NCBI GenBank assembly: GCA_947683625.1
Contig: CANTUR010000069.1
Span: 434,001 to 498,000, forward strand
Origin: Mallotus nudiflorus
Taxonomy: Eukaryota; Streptophyta; Magnoliopsida; Malpighiales; Euphorbiaceae
DNA: 64,000 nt
Direction of reading: 5' to 3'
Under the pieces are notes generated by a model. That model had not been told where the DNA came from and made no database searches. It was given only the letters and a program-made list of their open reading frames with translations. A program made the translations under genes and the position numbers. Positions 23,235-36,438 of this stretch are shown piece by piece. Position 1 is the stretch's first letter; the number at the start of each line of letters is the position of its first letter.

Positions 23235-24125
23235 CTTGCTGACTGAGCACTCATGCTGTCTATCTAAAACACCGATTGATGCACCCTCTAAATAGGTCTG
23301 ACGATGCCATTATCATATGGGTTAGGTATGGTGCCGTGTCAGATATGCCTTCGCTCTAACTGTCTCACCTCCTCCATAACACTCTCTAGACTATGACCTT
23401 TGGTCGAATGCCGATATAAGCTAGGCCTAATCCAATCACATACAACTCAACTGCTCTGGCAACATCCTACCTCACATCCTCAATATGTCTCATCAATCTG
23501 TAGAATTCCCGAGTGTAGTCCTCAACCGATCAATCTCTCCTGTCGATATTAAGCAGCTGCCATCTATAGTTCTCTCGCATAGATGAAAGATAAAAGAATC
23601 TCATAAATTGCTCCTTAAATCCCAACCATGTCATCGTGGTCATGAAAGGCTGAATGGACTGCATAAACCAATCCTGAGCTGCCGCTGAGATTGATAACTC
23701 CACATCATAATCCTCTGATAATCAGAATACCTAGATCTAATCCTAGACTCAATGGTGTTAATGAAATCCAGTGCGTCTCCAGTACCATCAAAATAAACTT
23801 GTCCCACTCTGGAGTATAAGAATGTTGCATCTGTATCAGACATCCCATGATTCTGTCGCTGAAGCATCTGCTGCATTATAGGCATCGCCTGATTAAGAGT
23901 TTCCAAGCTTTGATTAATACCTGCCATACCAGCTGCAAAAGCTGCAGGATCCTCTGCTAGAATTTGGGGCTCTACTTGAGGTTGATTCTGCCTCTGAGCT
24001 GCTATTACTTTAGCTCTGCCCCTACCTCTAATTCGAGGGGCATGAGGGAGAATCTCATCCTGAAATGACTGTTTACTGTCATCAGGCTCTGTATCAACAG
24101 TAGGGGCATTCTAAGCACACCTCAT
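23235..24125 (-). pseudogene. gag N-terminal part, chromovirus M (broken)
   Basis: The frame starts at the ATG 24123-24125, right after the predicted acceptor. It contains AGINQSLETLNQAMPIMQQM, a DATFLYSRVGQVYFDGTGDA stretch and the FKEQFMRFF-type core. Stops and frameshifts occur early (near 24110) and after position 23640. It is the best preserved copy of this gag segment in the window. Confidence 0.75.
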
Positions 24126-24286
24126 TCTAAAAAGACAAGAAAACCCAAATTCAAAACCAAACAAGAACACACATATACAGAATCCTAAGGATAAGGAATC
24201 AACAAGTAACAATTAACAACCTAAGTACCGTAGTAATATGAAAAAAGACAAACATCGATAATCAAAAGCATGAAAAATGAGTCAAA

Positions 24287-24299
24287 GCTCTGATACTAA
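24287..24299 (-). promoter_or_regulatory. primer binding site of chromovirus M (one mismatch)
   Basis: Minus-strand TTAGTATCAGAGC, one change from the TTGGTATCAGAGC of P, three bases from the LTR. Confidence 0.8.
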
Positions 24300-24976
24300 C
24301 TTTGTCCAGGGGCACATTACCAACATTAGGGAATGAGAAAGCATAAAACTACCGAAACCCATAGTAAGCCTTAAAAGAAAAATTCATAATATTTTACTTT
24401 AAAACCTCATAATAAAATAATTAAATCATAATACACATTATCAAACTAATTTTTCTCAATTTAATTAAACCATAATATCATAGTGCATAAAATAAATAAA
24501 CATCATCAGTTATACAAATAGTACTTCAATACATAAATCTTAATGTATAATATTCAACTTAAAATACACAGTTATATAGTTCTATACTGCGGTACACAGA
24601 TACTAAAACAAACACAACTATATAGACCTATATAAGATAGCCGGTGAAAAAACTACGCGGCGTAAAGAAGTAGGTCTAACAGAAGACTCCCAAACTCCTA
24701 AAAAAAATTAAATTGATGGAAGTCAGACCTCACTGAGTAAATTAATAAAAGAATTGAATGCGGTTTGAAAATTTTCTTTAAAATAAGTTTTTATGAAAAT
24801 ATAATATGTTTATAATTTTATTCAAATTCTTTGATATATATATAAAAAACCTATTTTTTTAAAAGGAAAGAAATAAATATTTAAATGCTTTTTAAAACAT
24901 TTCAGTATAAAAACTAAGTAGAACCCAAGTTTTCAATTTTTAACAGTCATATGACTCACTTATATCCAAGACTGTC

Positions 24977-25232
24977 AGATCCTGAGAGCAAAGTATCACT
25001 AGGATGCACAGCCATAATTACATCACTTAATCCAATATCATTGGCGGTATCCGAGAGCAAAGTATCACCAAACCATCGACCCCAGTGATTTAATAATATT
25101 AATCCAACTATACTGGCAATGTCTGAGAGCAAAGTATCACCAAACCTTCAACCTCAGTATTTATTAAATAATCAAATATTATATTATTGGCGGTGTCCGA
25201 GAGCAAAGCATCACTAGACTATCGGCCCCATT
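24977..25232 (-). repeat. LTR-internal ~70-bp tandem repeat, 4 units
   Basis: Units with the core GAGAGCAAAGTATCACCA begin near 24977, 25044, 25114 and 25192. Confidence 0.75.
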
Positions 25233-26669
25233 AATATAATCAAATATTTTACCGGTGCGTACACAATCCTGATGAAACCCATCAGATAGCTCGTTCTACC
25301 ATAGTTTATTTAAAATAAATGAAAATAAATAAAACAAGAAAAATTACAACTATAATTTAAATCATGCAACATTATTTAAGAAATACCGATTAAAATCTCG
25401 TAAAATTAAATTTATCAGAATTTAATATGTTTTAACTCAAAAAAACCCGACATATAATTCAAATATTAACTTATAAGATGAAGGCGCTCATCTGATATGT
25501 CGTGCCCGACCGCGATCGAAGGGGTAGCTAACAGACAAAAAATGAAATGACAATCAGAAAATAAAAACTTTAACTTTTAGAATTTCTAAGGAAAACACAA
25601 CTCGAAATTCAAACATTAGGATTGACCTGATGTTACGTTTTATGATAAATCTACCAAAAATTCGACAGAATCTCCTCTGTAAAACAGACATCCCTCTACC
25701 GAAGTAGAGTCAATCTTACAAGCAAACACAATTCTAAATTCACACAAGCTCAACACCATCGAGTTAGGACCCCGAATTACTCAAATCCCCAATCAAAGTT
25801 CACAATCCACCAAAAATAAATCATTTAATAATAAATATTTAAAATCATTAAAAATCTATAAAATATCCAAAATGCCACAATTTAATTTATTTAAATAATA
25901 AAACATTAAAACTAATTATTTTTTCAAATTAGATAATAAAATCTCAATAATTTATATAATATTAATAAAATCCAATTTCACAACTATTTATCACAAAATA
26001 GTCAAATTCACATTTAATTATTTAAATAGCTTAAATATATTATAAAAATAATTAAAGAGCCATTTAATCACAAAATAATAAATAATTTAATATTTGAATA
26101 TAATTTTCAAAAATTAGAATTAATTAGTTAAAAATAGTAATTAATTTATAAAAAATAACACTCTATAAAATTCTAAAACCATTTAAAATATAATTTAACT
26201 ATATTTTCAACCAAATTACATAATTACACCAAAATTTCAATATTCACATAAGCATAATAATTCCTCAAAAATAATATTAATTTACTAAAAATAATTTTAT
26301 TAACATAGAAATTACTAACTTAATATAATAATCACTAATTACTCAAATTCCAACCAAAAATAATTAATTAACATAATTAACAAAAATTACAATTTATATT
26401 ATTAAAATATTAAAAAATACCCATAATTAAAATTAACTAAAATAATTTAAAATCAACTAAGTACATATAGATCAACTCAAAAATCAACCAAATATTAAAA
26501 ATAAATTAAGCAAAAAATATATTAACTAAAAATTAAAATAAACACAATAATTAACAAACAACTAACAATTAACTAACAAACAACACAGAATCAACTCAGA
26601 AATCAACCTCACAACTCAACTAAATTAGCCTAGAACTCACCTAAAGCATAATTCTGAGACAGGGAGGCT

Positions 26670-26755
26670 ACTGTTGTTGTTGTTGTTGTTGTCGTCATTG
26701 ATGTTGTTTGTTGTTGTTGTTGCTGTTGTTGTTGCTGTTGTTGTTGTTGATGATG
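26670..26755. repeat. (GTT)n microsatellite in the LTR leader
   Basis: GTT repeats broken by GTC, GAT and GCT triplets. They lie in the part of the leader corresponding to the first exon of the predicted spliced RNA. The poly-Gln, poly-Thr and poly-Val ORFs here are shadows. Confidence 0.85.
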
Positions 26756-27216
26756 CTGCCAGAAGAAGAAAGAAACAGGCGGTGGTTGCTGGAAAGAAGA
26801 AAGACAGCGTGGGAGGGCAGGAAGAAATAGGACAGCAAGGAGAAGAAGAAAGGGAATGGCAGGGGAAATGGGAAAAAAAAAAGGAAAAGGTGGGGCTGAT
26901 AGGTTTAATATATATATATATATACACCCACTCAACACACATATATAAATATGTATACAATAATAATAATAACTCTAGTTAAAAAAAAACATTATGTAAA
27001 TAATACTAATCAATAATGATAATGCCATGTAAATAATAAAATGAGATGGAAATAATAAATATATTAATAGTTTCCAAATACAATTTTAAATTTAATAATT
27101 AAATATAACAATTTTTAATGTAATAATAATAACATACGATAAAAAATTATTAATAACGTTATAAACTTCAATATTTAATTATATAAAATAATTTTAAAAA
27201 AATTTAGATTATTATA

Positions 27217-27275
27217 ATAATAGAATATAACTTAATTAAAATAGGAAATATAATTTTAACTAAATTAGAATTACA

Positions 27276-27318
<43 letters not shown>

Positions 27319-27691
27319 GAGCATTAATATTTAGATTGTGTAAAAAGTATACTAAGAGTATGAAAAAGAAATCCCAAAAAGAGGTCATTAAAGAGAAGAT
27401 AAGGCCTAACGGAACCGAAAGTAAAATAGAAGGTGGGGTGGGGCCGTGGGGGCACAGGTACAATAAAATCACAGCAAATCGAATTAATATAATCAGCCCC
27501 CCTCCACTTTACTGATGCAAAGTCTATTTTCCAACTCAGTTAAAAAAAAAAAAAAGTCTATTTTCTAACACATATATCGAGACTTTTCTTCCCTTTGGCT
27601 TTAACTCTTCAGCATAAAGAAATATAAGAACTTTCTTCAAGAAGGAATAGAGAAGTTGCGCAATTTCTCGCATATGTCACGTTTCTGAATC
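27217..27691. other. upstream flank of the GH31 gene
   Basis: Holds a TA run (27281-27314), an A-tract near 27541 and AT-rich sequence between the retroelement and the gene promoter. No gene seen. Confidence 0.6.
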
Positions 27692-27700
27692 TATAAATAG
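27692..27700 (+). promoter_or_regulatory. TATA box of the GH31 gene
   Basis: TATAAATAG lies 39 bases before the start codon, which puts the transcription start at roughly 27720-27730 and leaves a very short 5' leader. Confidence 0.65.
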
Positions 27701-27738
27701 CACATACTAATACGCTGTATATTTCTATTAACGGCAAA

Positions 27739-30700
27739 ATGGCAACTCTCAGAATAACCAAGAAACACCATAAGCACCTAAACAATCCCTTCCCATCAAC
27801 ACCAAGATCTCTTCCTTTCATTCAAGGAAGTCTTTTCTTCAATTCCCAAACTGCTCCCTCCCACCGAATTTTCCCATTAGGGAGAGATTTCCAGCTTCTT
27901 TGGAGCACCAAAAATGGTGGGCATCTCTCAATTTCTCATCGGTCTCAGCCAACAAGAGCCCTGTGGTCCACCATACCTGGACTAGCCTTCGTCTCTGCCG
28001 CAGTGGTTGAGACAGAGGTGGAAGAGAGCAGGGGATCCTTTGTTATAAAAGATGGAAATATTCTTTTAGTTTGTGATCATCAAACCATCGATGATATAAA
28101 AGTGATCAATCAACTGGACAAAATCCAGTTTGAGAATCTCGATCCTTCACCTGGGTCTTCACAGTTTGACCAGGAAAAGGATTTGAAGGATGCCAAGTTA
28201 CCTGTTGTGTTGATAACAGGTAGGCTAGTTAGCAAAACAAAGAAGAAGAGACTTTCGGAATATGGCATTTATAAAGACATTGAGTTTGAAAGAAGTGGAC
28301 CAACCGCTTCTGCAAGGTATTGGGTTCTTCTTGACCAAAAGAACCTTAAACAGATTGGCTTTCAAGTTAAAGTTGCACAACCAGACTTTGAATTCCAACC
28401 AAGAACTTCACCAGCTCATTTAGGAAAATACCAGCGTTTAAGGAGGCATCTGCGAAGGATTCGTAGACGAAAGGCTGGATGGCGTTGGTTCTTCAAGAGA
28501 CCAAAAGGATTTGTTGCAGTCGCCTCATCAGAGGAAACAGAAAAGAAAGTTGTTCCACGGTTGACTGAATTCAACAGAATCTGCCTTAGCTATTCAAGCG
28601 AGGCTAATGAAAGGTTCTATGGTTTTGGAGAACAGTTCTCCCATATGGACTTCAAAGGCAAAAGGGTGCCCATTTTTGTTCAAGAACAGGGAATTGGAAG
28701 AGGAGATCAGCCTATTACTTTTGCAGCTAACTTGGTTAGCTACAGGTAGATATGTTTTTAATATTTAGACTAATGTAGATGATTCTACAAGAATCTAAAT
28801 GGTTTTTGCGTTGATTTTTATGCTATATTGCAGAGCTGGGGGTGATTGGAGTACAACATATGCTCCTTCACCATTTTACATGACATCAAAGATGAGGTCC
28901 CTTTATCTAGAAGGATACGATTACTCTACTTTCGATCTAACAAGACAAGATAGAGTTCAGATACAGGTATCCTTTGAGAACTGCTGTAACATATAGGACA
29001 TAAAGCAGCATCAAAATTATAAACTTTTCAGACCATGCATAAAAAAGCGACAGAATAAATTGCTAAGAAAGATGTATATATATATATATATATATTTTGT
29101 CACGATCACCTGGATATGATAAAATGAAGTATATTCACCTTTCAGAACATAAACTTCAAAGAAACTTCAAAGAAATTGGGTTCTGCTTTTCAAAATGAAG
29201 TTGCAAACTGAGATTGTCGAAAATTTATATTAAGCAATAAATAAATTTTCAACAATTAAAAGGACAAAAAAGCATTCTGTACAACATAAAGGCTCACTCA
29301 GAATTTAAACTTGCAGTTTCCTATTTTCTATATGATGGAGCTTGCAGATACACAGCAATTCAGCTCAGGGAAGGATTATACATGGGAACTCACCTTCTGA
29401 GCTTATTGAACACTTAACAGAAACTATAGGGAGGCCTCCTGAGCTTCCTACTTGGATTATATCTGGAGCAGTTGTTGGAATGCAGGGTGGAACAGAAGCT
29501 GTACGCCATGTTTGGGACGAATTGAAAGCTTATAAGGTTCCCATATCAGCATTTTGGTTACAGGTATTCCATGCACATATTTGAAAGTAAATTGAAGCTC
29601 ATTAAAATTCAGAGAATAATGTTTAATTCAATCTATGAATTCATTGCTACAATCTCTTTTGTAATTTGTAATGTAATTCACTTCCATTTACAACCTTGGT
29701 AATTTAGGATAAACTTTGGTGGCTCGCATTATATTAAATGGTAATTTCCAAGCAAATTGAAATGGTTCAATTCTAAAATTCTAAATGCCATTGCCTGATA
29801 ATTTCAACAGCACAGGTGTATCATTATCTAGAATTTTTCACTGCATAGGGATTCTTGTGTAGGATTGGGTTGGACAAAGAGAGACATTCATTGGATCACA
29901 GCTGTGGTGGAACTGGGAAGTGGATACAACTAGGTATAAGGGATGGAAGCAGCTAGTTCAAGATCTTGGTTCTCAACATATTCAAATGATGACATACTGC
30001 AATCCATGCCTTGCTCCGGTACCATTCTTTTCTTAAGAACATATGATACTAACACTATAAGCACCATGACATCACTGGTTGATGTGTCCTGCATCAAAAT
30101 GTGCAGGTACTAGGGTGCCATCATTTGATACAAGAAATAAATAGATTAAAAAAAAAAAGCATCTTAACAGGAATTTTGTTAGTGCACCTTCCATAAAAAA
30201 AGTTCTGTTTAGAATTGGCTATAATTAGAGTTTTTATGACTTTGGCTTGAATTTTTTATTTATTTTCTCAGACAGATGAAAAACCCAACAGAACTAGAAA
30301 TCTTTTTGAGGAGGCAAAAAAATTGGGCATCCTAGTAAAAGACAAGCATGGAGAACCATATATGATCCCAAATACAGCTTTCAATGTGGGGATGTTGGAT
30401 TTGACACACCCAGATACTTCAAGTTGGTTCAAGCAGCTTTTACAGGAAATGGTTGATGACGGTGTTAGAGGATGGATGGCTGATTTTGGTGAAGGCCTGC
30501 CTGTCGATGCCACCCTTTATTCGGGTAAAAGATTCTTATCACTCCCTGACGAAGTCAATATAAGGAGGAGGTGACCTCTTTGTTTTGTTAGCTCATGTGG
30601 CAAGTGGCTTCATGAATTAGTGAAATACAAATTTCTTTGAAATGGGCAAAGGGATCATTGTCTCAATCCTTCTACCAGTTAAATGATTTGGTTATATGCT

Positions 30701-32501
30701 TTTAATCTTGCTTTCTGATATAACCATGTCTAAATAGAGTGCAAAATGAAGTGTTGCATTGTAAATAACCCACTTTACAAATATTGATTTAATGAACTAG
30801 GGAATCTGTCCATAAAGATTTCATGAAGTAGGTTTTCTATTATTCATAACCCTAGCCTCTATGCTTTTCTATTATTCATATCAAGGTTTTCAATCTTCTC
30901 CTAACTAATTCATTTGATAACTGTTTGATAATCCGTCTTCCATTTCTCCTTGCATATAAGTAGAAAAGCTAAAAGAATTTCAGCAAAATTTCTTTGTCAA
31001 CCAACTGATCCAAAACCTTTATTGCTTTCCTTTTATTGCCAAAAAAATATTTGCACCCAAGAAAAGAAAGCATGTGCGGCAATTTTGCTTTTCCTCTTCT
31101 ATGACTACCAATTTTGTTTTTACCATTTTATTCTTCTTCTTTGTGCCCATGTGTGTCAGTTGTGCGGCTAAGGCCATACACAACAAATTGTAGATAACTT
31201 TGAACTTACTGTTTCAGGTGAAGATCCTATCGCTGCTCATAACAGATACCCAGAACTATGGGCCCAATTAAACCGAGAGTTTGTGGAAGAATGGAAAACT
31301 AACTGTGTAGGTAAGGAAAAAGACGACCCAGAAGAGGCATTGGTCTTCTTCATGAGGGCCGGTTTTAGGGACAGTCCCAAATGGGGTATGCTATTTTGGG
31401 AAGGAGACCAAATGGTTAGCTGGCAGGCTAATGATGGGATAAAGAGTGCTGTTGTTGGCCTACTGAGTGGCGGAATCTCTGGATTCGCTCTCAATCACAG
31501 TGATATTGGAGGCTACTGTGCAGTAAACATGCCGTTTGTCAAATATCATAGAAGTGAAGAGTTGCTTATGCGCTGGATGGAACTAAATGCCTTCACCACT
31601 GTTTTCCGTACCCATGAAGTAAGTTAAAACATTAGACGTGTGTTCATAAATATGCATCATTGTCATCAAGTTGAAAATAGGAGAAACATATAAATCACAT
31701 ACTTACAGTCAATAGCAGAAATTTCTGGACTTGTGTTTTTCTCTTTAATTTGAGAATGCCACAGTGATGTCAAAGTCTTAAAAAAGTTTAACTGCCAAGC
31801 AATATACTAAGTTTTCATGATCCATTGTATGAAGCAAATTTGATAATAGCAATAATAGGATGTCTCATTTCTGCACACTGCACTACTATATTACTTCAGA
31901 GGAGAACAATTATCTGTGATCTCATCAGTTTGTTCGTGATAATCTTCTCAAGCAGGGAAACAAACCATCTTGCAACAGCCAATTCTACTCAAACCACGAA
32001 ACTCTGTCGCATTTTGCACGCTTTGCTAAAATGTATAAAGCTTGGTATTTCTATAGAATCCAATTAGTAAAGGTGAGACTTACAATTAAGGACATAACTT
32101 TTTTGTCAGTTCTATTAATTTAGTTTTAAGTATCTAACAGTTTCTCTGTACTTTGAAAATAGGAAGCATCCAAGAAAGGACTTCCTGTTTGCCGCCACCT
32201 ATTTATCCACTACCCAAATGATGTGCACGTGCACACTTTGAGTTACCAGCAGTTCTTAATTGGGACTGAGATCCTAGTGGTGCCTGTATTGGACAAGGGC
32301 AAGCAAAATGTAAAAGCCTATTTTCCAGAAGGTGAAGCCTGTTCCTGGAAACATGTCTGGTCAGGAAAGCTATTTACAGAACAAGGTTCTGAAGCCTGGG
32401 TAGAAGCTCCAATTGGTTATCCTGCTGTATTTATTAAGGAGGGATCTTTTGTAGGAAAAACATTTATAGAAAACCTGAGAAATTTTGGCATTCTTTATTA
32501 A
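27739..32501 (+). CDS. GH31 family glycosidase, YihQ/sulfoquinovosidase-like (8 exons)
   Basis: Exons inferred from GT-AG sites and frame: 27739-28745, 28834-28966, 29348-29563, 29863-30018, 30272-30524, 31218-31618, 31956-32072, 32163-32501. They sum to 2622 bp, 873 codons plus stop, with no internal stop. The protein is a retaining alpha-glycosidase of family GH31. The likely nucleophile is Asp575 in GWMADFGEGLP and the likely acid/base Asp652 in FWEGDQ. NHSDIGGY (681-688) is a further family motif. LQDWVGQRETF (about 451-461) resembles the bacterial YihQ group more than classical alpha-glucosidases. Residues 230-255 are strikingly basic (RRHLRRIRRRK). No signal peptide or membrane segment is evident, so a cytosolic location is likely. 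Substrate (sulfoquinovosides or another alpha-glycoside) is an inference. Confidence 0.9.
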
Positions 32502-34027
32502 AGCAGTCCCCCAAGAAAACCACAAATGCCATAAATGGAACTGAACCGCTTACTAACAAAAGATTGTCATTCTTTATAAGTCTGCTTCCAAGATCATTTC
32601 AGGCCAAAATCGAAAGTCACCATGTATTCAACCTAAAGAAATTTATTGCTACTATCTTACAGTGACAATGACCTTTCAATCTAAGTAGCATGATCTCTAA
32701 TCAAATGTGTCTCGAACTGTACCTTCCTTTAATTAAATACTGATCTGATTGTCTTCCACTTAAATTTGTAGAATAATGAAATCAGCAGTGGTCAATATCT
32801 AGAAGCTAAGAATTCTTGCAGAATTTATAGCCGGACAATGGGCGAATGACGGGAATTGAACCGCGCATGCTAGAATTTTAATCTTGTGTCAGGATCTATG
32901 GGCCAAGGGCTGCTTTGGATAAAAAAAAATAAAAAATAAAAAATAAATAAAAATAAAAATAAAAATAAAAACAATATTCAATGGCAATCATCTCCCTGGA
33001 CTGTTAGTCCTGAAAAGTAATCTGCTTCAATGGGATATTTTATCGAATAACTCTGATAAATATTCCCTATAACACAAAAGCTAATATTTCTAATTCTCCA
33101 CAAAAATTGCCAAGCAGAAAAGGAATCTGCTTGAAATAAATAATGTGCAATAGTTTATTTCAGTTGAATTCTTGCAAAATCATGTCAATTCTGGAATGAG
33201 TTCTTTTCTTTCAGAAAATGCATTTTGTTTTGTTTTTGTTTTTGTTTTTCAGTTAATAGAGTTGAATTCATGCATTTTTAAATATTCCAAACAAGAGGAG
33301 AAATGTCTGCAGCTTCATAACTAAGACCCACATACCCACTTTTAATAAAGCAGGAATCAAAATACATAAACATATCAGGCTGTTAAGCATTTAAAAAAAA
33401 AAAAAAAAAAACTCTTTGGTCATTTAATCAAACAGTTTGTAGGAATTTGGTATTAAAGCTCCACTTGTATTGCAAAACATAATATAAAAAGCAATGAACA
33501 AAAAGAAAACCTGGACTGACCTTAAAAAACAAGATGCCTTTTATGCTGAAATTGCTGGGAATAGAAACTGTAAGAGGTGAATTTGATTCTGATAGAGAGC
33601 AGAGATCAAAGTTCGGATTTGCACTATGGAAAGTTTGATGTTTCAAATGGAATATTTCTGGTGGATTCGGATATTTAAACTGGATATTCCCTACGCGCGC
33701 GCAAAATGTTTTCAAGGATAATCACTTAATAAATCCCAAGAGATTTCAATTTTTACAATTAAGACTTATAAATTTTTTTTTTTTTTGGTTAAAAAAATAA
33801 ATTGAGTCCAATATAAATCGATAAAAAAAAAAATTAATTGGTTAGTTCTAAAACGTTAAAATACATAGGAATTGCTGATGTGTTCTTTCTACCCAATTAA
33901 GTTATTACACCTATGCAGCTGATTCAGGTATAATTTTCTACCTAAATAGTCATATTATAATATTTTCCAACTCACCTCTGCATCAAATTTTTTTAGGAAA
34001 AAAAAAAAAAGAAAAGAAACAAACTTT
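32502..34027. other. 3' flank of the GH31 gene, no further gene
   Basis: Includes the probable 3' untranslated region (no clear AATAAA chosen), a tRNA-His-like fossil at 32841-32914, A-rich AAAAAT repeats at about 32922-32970, TTTTTG repeats at 33223-33251 and A/T tracts near 33392 and 33770. Confidence 0.6.
32841..32914 (-). pseudogene. plastid-type tRNA-His (trnH-GUG) fossil
   Basis: GGCGAATGACGGGAATTGAA and CCGCGCATG match the reverse complement of the 3' half of plant organellar trnH-GUG, with one base missing in the T arm and one change in the acceptor. The 5' half is only weakly similar and the GTG anticodon is destroyed. It is therefore a decayed insert of organellar DNA rather than a working tRNA. 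The comparison is from memory of trnH. Confidence 0.5.
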
Positions 34028-34677
34028 GGGTGTATTTAATTTAGCTGTATACACTAGCTGATAGCTATTGTAGTTAGTTGATAGTTGATATATATGAACC
34101 GTTTGGTAAAATTTTATTAACCGTTGTTGTTAGTATTGAAATGACCACTAAGAGTATAAAATATTTTTAAATATAATTTAATAATATTTTTCTAATTATG
34201 TAAATTATATAAAAAAGTATATAGTAATATATAGTAATTTATTATTTTTACTTTATTTATTATTAAAATTATTAATAACAATATTTAAAAATTAATATTA
34301 AAATGTAAATGTTGTTAATATAATTTTAAAAATATATATAGATATTATAGATATAAATATTATAATTATTTAATTGCTAGCTATAATTTAAAATATTAGT
34401 AATTTTATTATAAATTATAAAAAATCAATTGTATGCATTTAATTCATAAGCTAGTTGTTAATTTTTTTTTATAAGGATAATATAGTCCAAATACAAAATA
34501 AATTTAAATCAGTTATTAGCTAATGGGAAAAAACTTTAAAATGGAGTTGATCAAATCTATAGTTATTTTTATACAGCTATAAGCTGCTTATTTGGGAACC
34601 TCACCAAGCATATAAAATGTAGCTAATTGAGAAAAATATGCCATAAGCTACTTAGATAAGCTAATCCAAATATCCCC
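34028..34677. mobile_element. MITE-like element (hAT-like ends)
   Basis: The left end GGGTGTATTTAATTTAGCTG is an imperfect inverted match to the right end (reverse complement GGGGATATTTGGATTAGCTT). Inside are repeated AGCTGATAGCTATT and AGCTAATGG motifs typical of plant hAT MITEs. No exact 8-bp duplication was found, and there is no coding capacity. Confidence 0.4.
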
Positions 34678-34830
34678 TTCAACTTCTTTCTCCCTTTTCC
34701 ACAACCACCTCTCAAACCACCACCATAATTATACTTCATTGAAGATTTCACTTCAGAACCTTTAGTGGCAAGCAAAAACCAACCAGCAATAAAATACAAT
34801 CTTCCTAGTAAAATCAAAACAAAATTCTAA

Positions 34831-36438
34831 AATTGGTAGGAAACAATAACACAATTTCGAATTAAGAGAAACACGCAGAGCATTGCATGCTATGATAATA
34901 TTGTAGATGAACGATGAGAATATTATGAATGATGCAATCATTGAAGTTAAAGAAAATAAAACAAAATTGACATGAAATAGATGTAGTTGTATTATTTCTC
35001 ATTACAGGACCCACAAATGATATTTCTAACATGAGAAAGGTATGATTTTTATAATGGATAATTTGAATTCAGATATGAATAAACCATGTACTGAAAGTTA
35101 TAATATTTTTAAAAAATAGTAAAAATAATTAATTATGTGCAACTATTATAACCTTAGTGCGGGATTAACAAAAATTCAAATTTGATACAAATTGATGATT
35201 TAAATTTGTGATAAATGCAAATCCAATGCAAAAGATCATTTTTGTGTAAGGTCATGAAAAATGTAATTATGACATGAAAATTACGATTTTAGATTTGAAA
35301 GATACAAATGACATCATTCACAAAATACAATAAGAATAATAATCAATTAGCAAGAAAAAAAGGGCTAAACTTCACCACACAAATCACAACAAATATTCCC
35401 AAGTTGCAAGCCAATGAAAAAAAAAAAAGAGAATATGAATATAAGATAAAATGCAGCTTGCAAATAAAAGTAAACATGCAAAATGATGTTTTTTTCATCC
35501 TCATCTTATTAACTAAGCTTGATTAGAAAATAGAAATAATGATTGTTTCATAAATGGTTCTATTAAGCTATCCTTATTTAGATGTACGAAATGATGCAAA
35601 AATGTCGATTATTCCTTTGAAGAGTGCTTTGACAAAGATGACATAAAGGTTTGGTTTATGAATCGGTCCTAAAAATCCTAAGAAAAATAGAGAAATTGCT
35701 TAAAATTTTCAAAAATGGTTTTCTGAGTCTTCAATCCAATAGAGTTTCAATATAGTGTCTAAAAATATTCTCTTTAAAATGGAAAAAGGATATAGTATTT
35801 ATAAACAAAAAATTTTAGCATGTGTAGACGTGTGAAAGACATGTTTGATGCATGTGTGAAGGAGAAATGCACGTGTAGGTGTGCGTGCCTACACGCCACA
35901 TGACACATGGCCATATGCACCCACATGCCCCTGGCGCATGATTAAATGTGTGTGTGATGCATGTGCTCTCATACATGGTTACATATATGTTCACGCGACT
36001 TTTTAGGTGTATTATTTTAATTAATTTATAGTTTTGAGGTATTTCAAGTTTTGAAAAGAGTTTTTTGGATTCTTAATTCAATGAATCGACCTTTGGTTTC
36101 AATCATCAAGTTCTGGTTCAACGAAATAAGTACAAGTTTAATGATTTACATGTTCAAGTGGATGTACGCCTAAACGATGGTCACTCAAAGTTGCAGTTCA
36201 TTATTCCAAAGACTTAGTTCACCAATTTGAGGCTCAATTTTTTGATTAAGTGATTGATTTAGTGATCAGTTCATCATATTGCAAGTTCATTTTTTTTTAT
36301 TTTTTAGGGTTTTAAGCATTAGGTTTTGGACTAGCACACTTCAAAAAGAATACTAATAAAAAAATCACTACCATTTTTCATAGATCATTATCATCATCAA
36401 ACTATAATTAAGGATAGTCAAATTTTGAGGTATGACAC
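34831..36438 (-). repeat. LTR-like repeat X1 (truncated)
   Basis: This stretch is homologous throughout to 45430-47225 (X2), including the GGACTAGCACACTTCAAAAA segment and CATG-rich stretches. Read on the minus strand it starts TGTCATACCTCAAAATTTGA at 36438, a start typical of plant gypsy LTRs. The left side is truncated near 34831. To the right, copia-derived sequence begins at once. Confidence 0.6.

Larger units (their letters stand above)
24127..26640 (-). other. predicted leader intron of chromovirus M
   Basis: Minus-strand donor TTTAG|GTGAGTTC (26635-26640) and acceptor TTGTCTTTTTAG (ends 24127) directly before AATGAGG. Length 2514 bp. Positions are equivalent to those in L and P. Inferred from conserved splice-like motifs. 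Confidence 0.5.
24303..27216 (-). repeat. 5' LTR of chromovirus M (2.9 kb)
   Basis: It runs from TGTCCAGGGG at 24303 to GATTATTATA at 27216. On the minus strand it has the U3, a TATA tract (about 26904-26924), a GTT-repeat-bearing leader, the donor site and the ~70-bp repeats. The last 360 bp match the 3' LTR remnant at 15592-15942. Confidence 0.8.

Noticed and set aside
26630..26982. Poly-Gln, poly-Thr and poly-Val ORFs
   Set aside because: They come from the (GTT)n run in the LTR leader, in several frames and on both strands.
27609..27821. Minus-strand ORF over the GH31 start
   Set aside because: It overlaps the promoter and first exon of the clear plus-strand gene and has no recognisable motif.
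32841..32970. tRNA-derived SINE (tRNA-like sequence next to an A-rich stretch)
   Set aside because: The tRNA-like part is on the minus strand while the A-rich tail would need the plus strand, and no target duplication or box A/B was clear.
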